Shown here: positions 1 to 7,296 of the stretch, one piece after another | Layout: every line of letters starts with the position of its first letter | Numbering within the stretch: the first letter of the stretch is position 1 | NCBI RefSeq assembly: GCF_900183975.1 | Contig: NZ_LT853882.1 | Span: forward strand, 1,853,501-1,917,500 | Source: Xanthomonas fragariae | GTDB taxonomy: Bacteria; Pseudomonadota; Gammaproteobacteria; Xanthomonadales; Xanthomonadaceae | Direction: 5' to 3' | DNA length: 64,000 bases | Made by a program: the position numbers and the translations under genes | Notes under the pieces: generated by a model | Databases searched by the model: none | Seen by the model: the letters and a program-made list of their open reading frames with translations, nothing else | Told to the model about the DNA's origin: nothing

Positions 1-795
1 CTCGCCCAACAGTGAGCGCGCCAAGGAAGATGAGCGCTTGCTTGGACTGATCAAGCACCACTGACTGGCCAATGGCAGTGTCTATGGGCATCGCAAGATC
101 ACCAGGGATCTGCGCGATCTGGGTGAGCGTTGCAGTCGCCATCGGGTGCATCGGCTGATGCGCACCGAGGGACTGCGTGCCCAGGTGGGCTATGGTCGCA
201 AACCGCGCCTCCATGGAGGAATGCAGTGCAAGGCGGCGGCCAACCTGCTTGACCGACAGTTCGACGTGACTGAGCCGGACACGGCCTGGGCGAGCGATTT
301 CACCTTCATCCGCACGCATGAAGGCTGGATGTACCTGGCTGTTGTGATCGATCTGTTTTCCCGGCAGGTCGTCGGCTGGGCGATGCGCGATCGGGCCGAC
401 ACCGAGTTGGTCGTGCAGGCCTTGTTGTCTGCGGTGTGGCGGCGCAAACCCAACGCTGGTTGCTTGGTTCATTCGGACCAAGGGTCTGTCTACACCAGCG
501 ATGACTGGCGCAGTTTCCTGGCGTCCCATGGCGTGGTGTGCAGCATGAGTCGTCGTGGCAACTGCCACGACAACGCACCCGTGGAGAGCTTCTTCGGCCT
601 GCTCAAACGCGAGCGGATCAGGCGGCGGACCTATTCCACCAAGGACGCCGCTCGCGCCGAGGTATTCGACTACATCGAGATGTTCTACAACCCCAACCGC
701 CGCCACGGTTCAACTGGCGACCTGTCCCCTGTAGAGTTTGAACGGCGCTACGCGCAACGAGGGTCTTGAGTGTCTACGGAACCCTGGGCGTATCA
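1..795 (+). mobile_element. IS3-family element, 3' part
   Basis: This is the right-hand part of an IS3-family element whose left part lies outside the window. It carries the DDE transposase (OrfB) and ends at a typical IS3 terminus: the last bases read ...TGGGCGTATCA, so the inverted end begins TGATACGCCCAGGG. Immediately after base 795 the sequence becomes the interior of an IS5-family transposase gene that exists intact at 56098-57066. This shows that the IS3 element inserted into an older IS5-family copy. The target duplication cannot be checked because the left junction is not in the window. Confidence 0.85.
2..769 (+). pseudogene. IS3-family transposase OrfB, nonsense-interrupted
   Basis: The reading frame codes for the integrase-core (rve) transposase of an IS3-family element. 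The DDE residues are visible in ASDFTF, HSDQGS and NAPVESFFG, and the protein ends in the usual NPNRRHGSTGDLSP region. Upstream of the first internal Met the frame stays open to the window edge except for a TGA at 62-64, where relatives have Trp (context IKHH-stop-LANGSVYGH). This looks like a TGG to TGA mutation, so the copy is probably inactive. TGA is used as a genuine stop by many neighbouring genes, so recoding is unlikely. The N-terminal part and OrfA are outside the window. Confidence 0.85.
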
Positions 796-1280
796 GTGAC
801 CCACGCATTGCTGCACGGCAAAGAAGACAGTGTGTTCGGCGACAGCGGCTACACCGGTGCGGACAAACGCGAAGAACTGCAGACCTGCAAGGCTGGTTTT
901 TTCATTGCCGCCAAGCGTTCGACGATTCAAGCCATTGGCAACAAACGCGAGCGCCGCCAGGAAGAACGTTGGGAATACTTCAAAGCAAGTGTGCGTGCGA
1001 AGGTGGAGCATCCATTCCGCGTGATCAAACGCCAGTTTGGCTACACCAAGGTCCGCTATCGCGGCTTGGCCAAGAACACCGCGCATGTGCTGACCCTGTT
1101 CGCACTATCCAATCTGTGGATGGTGCGCCGGCAGTTGCTGCCGGCCAGGGGATAATGCTGTCTGGCGCCAGCCAACGCCGCAAGAAACCGTAGAAATCGT
1201 ATCGTACGCATCAACTCTGTGCGCTATTGGCACGCAGCAGGCTCGAATTTTAGAGGTCTGGTGCGTTGTTCAGACCTTCC
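796..1280 (+). mobile_element. IS5-family element, 3' fragment
   Basis: This 485-bp segment matches the right end of the complete IS5-family element at 56707-57191 in length and, by eye, base for base. It ends with the same terminal inverted repeat, reading GTGCGTTGTTCAGACCTTCC. It encodes the C-terminal third of the transposase (frame ends at 1155), including the catalytic-Glu region VEHPFRVIKRQFG. The 5' part is replaced by the inserted IS3 element, so the copy cannot encode an active enzyme. Confidence 0.9.
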
Positions 1281-1330
1281 CTAGCTGGTTTTGCACGAAG
1301 CTGGGGTTTCCGCGCAGCTTCGCTTGCTGA

Positions 1331-1753
1331 TCAATGCCGCTCGCCCTGCACGTTGCTGAAGCTCTCGCGATACGGTTGCAACGATGGGATTTCATCCAGC
1401 AATTCGCCGCTGAGCTTCTGAATCTCAGGCGTGGCTATCAGCTTGATCGACTTGTATTCGGGGTCCGGGTCAGCCTCGTTGACCGCCTGCTGACGCAGTA
1501 TCTGCAGATGCCCGAACAGCAACTGCAACTTGGCGCGCGTCGGCTCTTTCTGCGGCAACGCGATATCGTCGATTTTGAGCGTGCCGTCCGGAGTGATTTC
1601 CGCATTGGCAGCCGGTGGGCGGCGGATCATCACCGCTTGGGTGGTGATCGCAACGCGTGGCTTGCCGCGTTCGGCGCGCCGGGACGACTGGTCGCCGCAG
1701 GCGGCAAGGGTGCACAGCACTAGCGCCATGCAGAGCATCACGAACTTGTTCAT
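1331..1753 (-). CDS. putative lipoprotein, 140 aa
   Basis: This is a small predicted lipoprotein of unknown function. The N-terminus has a basic residue, a hydrophobic run and a lipobox (LCTLAACGD), so export and lipid attachment at Cys are likely. The start at 1753 is preferred over an upstream Met at 1780 because it puts the signal peptide at the N-terminus. The mature part is hydrophilic, with a segment (ITPDGTLKIDDIALP) that superficially recalls DUF2884/YggN-type envelope proteins, but I cannot assign the family. It stands alone on the minus strand between two IS scars. No strong Shine-Dalgarno sequence is visible. Confidence 0.65.
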   Translation of the reverse strand: MNKFVMLCMALVLCTLAACGDQSSRRAERGKPRVAITTQAVMIRRPPAANAEITPDGTLKIDDIALPQKEPTRAKLQLLFGHLQILRQQAVNEADPDPEYKSIKLIATPEIQKLSGELLDEIPSLQPYRESFSNVQGERH

Positions 1754-2040
1754 GGGGTCGACGGGTCGAGTGGAGCGCATTAGTGTAATCCCGCCCCGGT
1801 CTAGTGGCCGGGGCGGGCGGTATGTGAAATCGCAAGCGTGTGTCGCACGCCAGCCTCAGGTGCGTGATGGGGCGCCGAAACCATCGTGATCATGCGATCC
1901 ATCCAATAGCGATCAGCGGCTGCGCAATTGCGATAACGACCGTGCTTATTTACGGCAATCGTCGACGTCGTGCTCCGTGAGGATTGAGTGCGGTACAAAT
2001 GCCGGCAACAGTTGCGCGGTCGCATCCTGTGCGGTGCGCT
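1754..2040. other. intergenic, no gene recognised
   Basis: I find no convincing coding region here. A 74-codon minus-strand frame (1801-2025) has the Arg/Ser/His-rich composition of spurious GC-rich frames and no recognisable motif. The stretch would hold the promoter of the lipoprotein gene at 1331-1753. Confidence 0.4.
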
Positions 2041-2070
2041 GCCTTAGTGCCTTAGTGCCTTAGTGCCTTA
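2041..2070. repeat. tandem 8-bp repeat GCCTTAGT
   Basis: There are three full copies of GCCTTAGT followed by GCCTTA, which abuts the left end of an insertion sequence. If the IS and one copy of its TTA duplication are removed, the last unit is restored to GCCTTAGT, so the IS inserted into the fourth unit of the array. Confidence 0.9.
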
Positions 2071-2921
2071 GAGCGTCTAACAAAACCCCTTGAATCTTGT
2101 CTCGCCGGTTGCAAAATTGCGGACATGACACGTCGCAAAGAGATCCCCATTGCGCTGTGGAAGCGCATCGAGCCGCTGATTCCGCAAGTGAAGCGTTCGC
2201 CCAAAGGTGGACGGTCGCGTATCAGTGATCAGCAAGCCCTCAACGGCATCGTCTATGTCCTGCGCACGGGCGTGCCGTGGGCAGACCTGCCTATGGAGCT
2301 GGGCTACGGCAGCGGCATGACCTGCTGGCGCCGGTTGCGTGATTGGCAGGCCGCCGGTGTGTGGCATCGTCTGCATCAGGTGTTGCTGGCCGAGCGACGT
2401 TGCGCTCAGACGCTGGACCTGAGCCGAGCTGGTCTGGACGCCGCTAGCGTAGCCTCCCCCCGGGGGGCCCATATACCGGGCCGAACCCGACCGATCGCGG
2501 CAAACTCGGCAGCAAACGGCATCTGATCGTCGATCGCAACGGCATCCCCTTGGCGGTGTGCGTCACCGGCGCCAATCGGCACGACTCAGTCGTGTTCGAG
2601 GAGTTGATCGACGCCTTGCCGCCAATTGGTGGCAAACCAGGGCGCCCGCGACGTTGGCCAGACAAATTGCACGCCGACAAGGCTTACGACATCGACCGCT
2701 GTCGCGCCTTCCTCAAGCAGCGCGGCATCATTGCGCGGATCGCGCGCAACGACCGGTTGGGCCGTCATCGCTGGGTCGTCGAGCGCACCCATGCCTGGTT
2801 CGCAGGCATGGGCAAACTGCGCATCCGCTTTGAACGCCGCATCGATCTCCACTTGGCGTTGCTCTCGCTTGCTTGCTCCATCATCTGCTTACGGCTTCTT
2901 CCTGGGTTTTGTTAGCCGCTC
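2071..2921 (+). mobile_element. IS5-family (IS427-like) element, 851 bp
   Basis: This is a complete element bounded by inverted repeats. The left end is GAGCGTCTAACAAAACCC, and the right end read inward is GAGCGGCTAACAAAACCC, a 17 of 18 match. It is flanked by a 3-bp TTA duplication (2068-2070 and 2922-2924). Size, ends and two overlapping transposase frames fit the IS427 subgroup of IS5. It lies just downstream of a minus-strand ABC-transporter operon. Confidence 0.9.
2125..2915 (+). CDS. IS427-like transposase (two frames, -1 frameshift)
   Basis: This is the DDE transposase of the surrounding IS. The first frame (2125-2526) carries the N-terminal DUF4096-like domain (WKRIEPLIP, GVPWADLP, TCWRRLRDW). 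The catalytic part continues in the -1 frame and ends at 2915. The switch occurs at a C6G6 run (2456-2467). Reading GGCCCATATACC in the -1 frame gives GPYTGPNPTDRGKLGSK, the conserved continuation. Catalytic regions are visible as HADKAYD and RWVVERTHAWF. Two-frame transposases made by programmed frameshifting are normal in this subgroup, so the element may be functional. A slippage mutation in the homopolymer cannot be excluded. Confidence 0.85.
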
Positions 2922-3044
2922 TTAGTCATTAATCGCCTGATCGCAGATTTGCCTGGTTTTCTGCTTGAAGGTTTCTGCCTTGGCTCGGATGTTGTCGCCC
3001 ATCTGAAATGCGAACAGGATGGCCAGACTCAAATGCAGGCCCAT
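2922..3044 (-). CDS. possible 40-aa small protein after ABC permease
   Basis: A short frame starts 9 bp after the permease stop. It begins MGLHLSLAILFAFQMGD, a hydrophobic N-terminal stretch, and continues with a Lys/Gln-rich tail. Its TAA stop coincides with the TTA target duplication of the neighbouring IS, but the reconstructed empty site already contained that stop, so the gene is not truncated. It could be a small membrane-associated last gene of the operon, or chance. No family is recognised. Confidence 0.35.
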   Translation of the reverse strand: MGLHLSLAILFAFQMGDNIRAKAETFKQKTRQICDQAIND

Positions 3045-3053
3045 GGTGTGTCC

Positions 3054-4040
3054 TCAGGCGTCCGAGCGCCGACGACGCAGATAGATGGACGCGGCAATCA
3101 GCGCGCTACCGATTGCGGCACCGATCCAGATATCCGGGCTGCCGTAGACCCGCGCGCTGTCGGTGTGCAGCAGCGCCCACTGCACCAGATCGCTGGGGTG
3201 TTGCATGCTACTGCTGTCCAGATTGCCGCTGACGGCAAGCGGCGACCAGCTGCCGGGCAGGGCGCTGAGCAGGCCGCGATAGCCGACGATGTACCAGATC
3301 CAGCCTATCGGCAGCGACACGCCCGGCATCGCCGAGACAATGCTCAGCATCACGCAGGCCAGCAGCGGAAACAGCGCCGCCCACAGGAACGGCTTGCTGT
3401 TGGCCCAGGCCGAGCAGAACATCAGCCAGCCGATGGTCGGCAACGCCCACAGCAAGCTCATCGGCACGGTTTTCAGCAACAACCACAGCAGCGAGAACGG
3501 GTGCGAATGGGTCGCCATCGCCCAGGGGGCGGGGACACCGGCGATCAATGCACCACCGATCGCGATCAACCACAGCGCCAGCCCAACCGCCGCACCGATC
3601 ACGATGGCGATCAACGGCGCAAGCAGCAGCGCCCACGTGGCCTTGGACAGCACGGTCTGCACGTCCGATACAGGCAGCGATTTCCAGAACAGCACGCTGC
3701 GGTCGCGGCGGTCGTCGTACAGGCTGCCGAGTGCGTAGAAGAACACCACAAACGCCAGCACCACAGAGGCGATGCCGATGCCGCCGAGCAGCAAGCTGTC
3801 ACCGACCTGGCCCAGCGTGTGCGTGTATTTGGCCATGTCCGACATCGACATGCTGTTGCCGAGCGTGCTGCGGCGGGCGGTGATCCCACCGATGACCGCG
3901 CCCAGCAGCGCGAAGAACACCGCGATACCGCCGGTGATGATCTGTGCCCACACGAAGCCGCCACGGTGTTCCCAATATTCGCGTTTGAGCAGCCAGGCGA
4001 AAATGCGTGCGGGAGATGCTTGGTTGGTCACTGCATTCAT
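3054..4040 (-). CDS. ABC transporter permease
   Basis: This is a 328-aa integral membrane protein that would form the membrane domain of an ABC-2-type exporter with the ATPase encoded just upstream. Several hydrophobic segments are obvious: around residues 30-55, after 95, and further spans through the middle and C-terminal half. The protein ends in a basic tail (LRRRRSDA). Its ATG overlaps the ATPase stop (ATGA), which indicates translational coupling. Operons of YtrA-type regulator, ATPase and permease are common in Xanthomonas and are linked to envelope stress. The substrate cannot be read from the sequence. Confidence 0.85.
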   Translation of the reverse strand: MNAVTNQASPARIFAWLLKREYWEHRGGFVWAQIITGGIAVFFALLGAVIGGITARRSTLGNSMSMSDMAKYTHTLGQVGDSLLLGGIGIASVVLAFVVFFYALGSLYDDRRDRSVLFWKSLPVSDVQTVLSKATWALLLAPLIAIVIGAAVGLALWLIAIGGALIAGVPAPWAMATHSHPFSLLWLLLKTVPMSLLWALPTIGWLMFCSAWANSKPFLWAALFPLLACVMLSIVSAMPGVSLPIGWIWYIVGYRGLLSALPGSWSPLAVSGNLDSSSMQHPSDLVQWALLHTDSARVYGSPDIWIGAAIGSALIAASIYLRRRRSDA

Positions 4041-4912
4041 GCGTAGGTCTCCTTCATGACCGCAACGAACAGGTCGGCTAAGCCGGGATTGCGGGTTTCA
4101 CCGAAACGGGCGAGCTGCTCTTTCGGCACGCCATCGAACAGCATCACGGTCTTGCCGAACGGCAGGCTGCGCTCGTCGGTGGGTTTCAGTTCCCGGGCCG
4201 CATCGAGATGTTCGGCACTGACCAAGACTTCGGTGTAGCGCTCGGCCACGCCCTCCATGTCGGTGGTCAGCACGATGCGGCCCTCGCGGATGAACATCAC
4301 ATCGGTGAGGATGTGTTCGATCTCTTCGACCTGGTGAGTGGTGACGATGATGGTCTTCTGCTCGTCGAAGTAATCCTCTAGCAGGCGCTGGTAGAACTGC
4401 TTGCGATAGAGGATGTCCAGGCCGAGAGTCGGTTCGTCCAGCACCAGGATGCGTGCGTCGATCGCCATCACCAGCGCCAGGTGCAGCTGCACGATCAAGC
4501 CTTTGGACAATTCGCGCACCCGCGATTTGCGGTTGAGCTGCGTGTTGGCCAGAAAGCGCTCGCACTTGGCGCGATCGAAGCGCGGATGCACGCCGGCAAC
4601 GAAATCCATCGCCTCGCCAACCCGCAGCCAGCGCGGCAGCACCGCAACATCGGCAATGAAGCAGACCTCGTTCATCAGTGCGTTGCGCTGGATACGCGGA
4701 TCCATGCCCAGCACATGCAGATCGCCGTCGAAATCGGTCAACCCCAGCACCGCCTTCAGCGCAGTGGTCTTGCCAGCGCCGTTGGGGCCTATCAATCCAA
4801 CGATGCGGCCGGCGGCAATGGTGAAGCTGGTGTTGTCCAGCGCGAGCCGATGCTTGTAAGCCTTGCGCAGGCCACGCGCGTCGACCACATGGTCGGAGGA
4901 GACGGCGGTCAT
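4037..4912 (-). CDS. ABC transporter ATP-binding protein
   Basis: This is a 291-aa ATPase subunit. It shows the Walker A motif GPNGAGKTT near residue 40, a signature region with a degenerate LSGGQ (ELSKGLIVQ), Walker B ILVLDEPTLGLD, and the switch His in VTTHQVEE. It powers the permease encoded immediately downstream. The start at 4912 overlaps the stop of the GntR regulator (ATGA), so the three genes are coupled. The C-terminal extension after the nucleotide-binding domain resembles the YtrB-like exporter ATPases that accompany GntR/YtrA regulators. Confidence 0.9.
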   Translation of the reverse strand: MTAVSSDHVVDARGLRKAYKHRLALDNTSFTIAAGRIVGLIGPNGAGKTTALKAVLGLTDFDGDLHVLGMDPRIQRNALMNEVCFIADVAVLPRWLRVGEAMDFVAGVHPRFDRAKCERFLANTQLNRKSRVRELSKGLIVQLHLALVMAIDARILVLDEPTLGLDILYRKQFYQRLLEDYFDEQKTIIVTTHQVEEIEHILTDVMFIREGRIVLTTDMEGVAERYTEVLVSAEHLDAARELKPTDERSLPFGKTVMLFDGVPKEQLARFGETRNPGLADLFVAVMKETYA

Positions 4913-5271
4913 GATATTTTTCCCTGTGGCAACAGATCGTCGATGGACAGGCCAATACGCTGAATACGTTCCAGCACCGCGGGCCATTCTTCGTTCAAGA
5001 AACGCTCGCGTTCGCTGCTGCGCAATTTCTGTGCGGCTTCTGTGGTCATGAACATGCCCAGGCCGCGCCGTTTCTCCACCAGGTTCTCGTCGGCCAATTC
5101 CTGATAGGCGCGCGAGACGGTGATGGGGTTCAATTGATAGTCGGCCGCCACTTGCCGTACCGAGGGCAGGGCGTCGCCAGGCTTGAAGATTCCGTCGAGC
5201 ATCATGGCAATGACCCGTTCCTTGAGTTGGCGGTAGATGGGAGCGCCGTCGCTCCATTGAATGTCGTTCAT
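4909..5271 (-). CDS. GntR-family regulator, YtrA type
   Basis: This is a 120-aa repressor-like protein consisting of a GntR winged helix-turn-helix (PIYRQLKERV through RRGLGMF, roughly residues 10-78) and a short C-terminal helical region. It lacks the large ligand domain of FadR/HutC regulators, which is the YtrA subfamily pattern. Such proteins usually repress the ABC operon in which they lie. It overlaps the ATPase start by ATGA and begins 2 bp after the preceding small gene. The probable operator is the dyad at 5546-5558. Confidence 0.88.
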   Translation of the reverse strand: MNDIQWSDGAPIYRQLKERVIAMMLDGIFKPGDALPSVRQVAADYQLNPITVSRAYQELADENLVEKRRGLGMFMTTEAAQKLRSSERERFLNEEWPAVLERIQRIGLSIDDLLPQGKIS

Positions 5272-5273
5272 AG

Positions 5274-5519
5274 TCAGCTCCGTGGGCGCAGAACTTGCGC
5301 GAAGGAGAAGTCGGGCATCCACAGTAAAGCGCGCAGATGCAGGCCAGCCCAGGTGCGTGCACCGGAGAAAGTTGTCTCGTTTTCCGTAACCGCCTGCGGC
5401 ACGTCATAATCGGCGCCGGACTTCGTCACCTGGCTGGAAGCAGCTCCCAGGCAACCAATGGCAAACAGGGTGTTGCCGAACAGCAGCAGAACTGGTCGCG
5501 TGAAGCGTGGGCTGTTCAT
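5274..5519 (-). CDS. small secreted/membrane protein, first gene of ABC operon
   Basis: This 81-aa protein has an N-terminal signal-like segment (RPVLLLFGNTLFAIGCLGAASS). The Cys in this segment could be a lipobox cysteine. The remainder is short and hydrophilic with no family I recognise. It has a good ribosome-binding site (AGGGGA shortly before the ATG) and sits 2 bp before the GntR gene. It is therefore probably expressed as the first gene of the regulator-ABC operon and may be a periplasmic accessory. Confidence 0.6.
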   Translation of the reverse strand: MNSPRFTRPVLLLFGNTLFAIGCLGAASSQVTKSGADYDVPQAVTENETTFSGARTWAGLHLRALLWMPDFSFAQVLRPRS

Positions 5520-5545
5520 GCTTCCCCTGCGTTGGATTCCTAGTG

Positions 5546-5560
5546 TAGTATTAAACTATA
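5546..5560 (-). promoter_or_regulatory. candidate promoter/operator of the GntR-ABC operon
   Basis: An AT-rich patch in otherwise GC-rich sequence contains the dyad TAGT-N5-ACTA (5546-5558). On the minus strand it contains TATAGT, a good -10 hexamer, about 36 nt before the first ATG of the operon. It is a plausible binding site for the YtrA-type repressor encoded in the operon, but no second copy is available to confirm this. Confidence 0.45.
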
Positions 5561-5652
5561 ACACCGGCGCGCGGGCAGTCAACTGTCTGTCGTACCCACT
5601 GATGGCACCCCGCAACGGCGGGTGGCCTCAACCTAATTGAAGGGCGTTGCTC

Positions 5653-6210
5653 ATGTTGCTCAAGCGTCTGCTCGTTGTTGTATTTGTTGGATTTTTTTCT
5701 GCCTCGGCGGCAGCTGCCGGAAACCCGTTGCTGGACCTTGACTATCGGCCGCTGGCAGGCAAGGCGCCAATCAACCTGAACCGTATCTACGGCGGCAAGG
5801 TCGTGATGGTGGTCAATACCGCCAGCAAGTGCGGTTACACCCCGCAGTACGAGGGGCTGGAGGCGCTCAACCAGCGCTTCGGCAGCCGCGGTTTTGTGGT
5901 AATGGGCTTCCCGTCGAACGATTTCCAAGGACAGGAACCCGGATCTGAGAAGCAGATTCAGGAATTCTGCACGCTGACCTATGGCGTCAAGTTCCCGATG
6001 TTTGAGAAGGTGCATGTGCTTGGTAAGGAAGCAACGCCGCTGTATCAGCGGTTGACGCAAGCCACGGGTGTGGCACCGGGTTGGAACTTCCACAAGTATT
6101 TGATTGGTCGCGATGGACGAGTGGTGGCGCAGTTCCCCAGCAAGATCAAACCGGACGATACGAGCGTGTTGGCCGCAATCGAACGCGAACTCAAAGCGCC
6201 GTCGCGCTGA
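5653..6210 (+). CDS. glutathione peroxidase family protein, exported
   Basis: This is a 185-aa thiol peroxidase of the GPx family, which reduces hydroperoxides with glutathione or, more often in bacteria, thioredoxin. A signal peptide (about residues 1-22, ending SASAAAAG) places it in the periplasm. The catalytic tetrad is visible: Cys60 in NTASKCGYTPQ, Gln94 in GQEPG, and Trp144-Asn145 in GWNFHKYLIG. It is a Cys enzyme, not a selenoprotein. The ATG at 5653 is preferred over a TTG two codons earlier because AGGG lies at good spacing. It is divergent from the ABC operon. Confidence 0.9.
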   Translation: MLLKRLLVVVFVGFFSASAAAAGNPLLDLDYRPLAGKAPINLNRIYGGKVVMVVNTASKCGYTPQYEGLEALNQRFGSRGFVVMGFPSNDFQGQEPGSEKQIQEFCTLTYGVKFPMFEKVHVLGKEATPLYQRLTQATGVAPGWNFHKYLIGRDGRVVAQFPSKIKPDDTSVLAAIERELKAPSR

Positions 6211-6300
6211 GCGCGGTTCTCGCATCGCCGCGCGCGCATGCGACAATGCGCATTCAGCGCCGTCGGTGGCGCGTCTTTTCACTCTCGGGAAGTGCATCGA

Positions 6301-7272
6301 ATGAAGATGGGAAAGCGCGGCGCGGCGGCGTCGCTACTGATGGTAGCAATGTCGACATCGCTGCCGGCGATGGCGCAGCAACCGGCCGCAGCGGCTACCA
6401 AGGAGAAGCCAGTTTTGAACGCATCGTCTGAGAAAAGCACGCGCGACAACGTGAGCTACGCCATCGGTATGGACGTAGCGCGCTCGTTCGAGCCGATTGC
6501 CCAGGACATCGATCTGAGCGCCATGCAACGCGCCATCGAGAATGCATTCAACGGCGGTAAGCCGCTGTTGTCGGAAGAGCAGACCCAGGCCACCGATACC
6601 GGGCTGCGCACGGCAATGGCGGCGCGTAACGGCCAGCAGGTACCGGGCATGGCGCCGGGCAGCGCGCCAGTCGCGCCATCCAAGGAAAATGTTGGCCTGA
6701 TGCTCGGCGATCGCGCTATCGGCCCTTCGTTGGCCGGCATCAAGGATGAGATCGATCTGTCTATCCTGATGGAAGCGGTGCGTACCGTATTTGCCAAGGG
6801 GACCACGCGTCTCACCCAGCAGGAAGCCGCGGCCACCATGCAGGCGTTTGCCTCTGCCAAACAGGGCGCTGCCGGTGCCAAGAATCGCGAAGAAGGCAAC
6901 GCCTTCCTCGCCAAGAACAAGGCCGAGAAGGGCGTGATCACCACCGCGTCGGGCCTGCAGTACATGGTGATGCGTCAGGGCAGCGGCGACCGCCCGATGC
7001 CCACCAACAAAGTGCGCGTGAACTACGAAGGCAAGCTGCTCAACGGGCAGGTGTTCGACAGTTCCTATCAGCGCGGTCAGCCGGCCGAGTTCGGTCTTGA
7101 TCAAGTCATTCCCGGATGGACCGAGGGCGTCGCGTTGATGCCGGTCGGTTCGAAATATCGTTTTTGGATTCCATCCAACTTGGCCTATGGCCCGAACGGC
7201 ACGCAGGGGGGGCCGATCGGACCAGATGCAACGTTGACGTTCGATGTCGAACTGATGGGTATCCTTCCCTGA
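6301..7272 (+). CDS. FKBP-type peptidyl-prolyl isomerase with duplicated N-domain
   Basis: This 323-aa exported isomerase assists folding of envelope proteins. A signal peptide ends near residue 26 (PAMAQQ). Two copies of the FKBP_N dimerisation domain follow: residues 51-106 (VSYAIG...SEEQTQAT) and 131-184 (VGLMLG...TQQEAAAT). The FKBP catalytic domain is at about 218-323, with the expected VNYEGKLLNGQVFDSS, EVIPGW-like (QVIPGWTEG) and AYGPNG motifs. Mip/FkpA proteins normally have one N-domain, so the duplication is unusual. The start at 6301 gives the signal peptide. Weak ribosome-binding signal. Confidence 0.92.
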   Translation: MKMGKRGAAASLLMVAMSTSLPAMAQQPAAAATKEKPVLNASSEKSTRDNVSYAIGMDVARSFEPIAQDIDLSAMQRAIENAFNGGKPLLSEEQTQATDTGLRTAMAARNGQQVPGMAPGSAPVAPSKENVGLMLGDRAIGPSLAGIKDEIDLSILMEAVRTVFAKGTTRLTQQEAAATMQAFASAKQGAAGAKNREEGNAFLAKNKAEKGVITTASGLQYMVMRQGSGDRPMPTNKVRVNYEGKLLNGQVFDSSYQRGQPAEFGLDQVIPGWTEGVALMPVGSKYRFWIPSNLAYGPNGTQGGPIGPDATLTFDVELMGILP

Positions 7273-7296
7273 TCCCCCACAGGAGTACCACCACCC

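Noticed and set aside
1801..2025. 74-codon minus-strand frame near the 8-bp repeats
   Set aside because: Arg/Ser/His-rich, no ribosome-binding site, no similarity to any family I know.
2949..4046. Long plus-strand open frame opposite the ABC permease gene
   Set aside because: Its product is Gln/Arg/His-rich with no motif, while the minus strand encodes a clear permease. It is an antisense shadow of GC-rich coding DNA.
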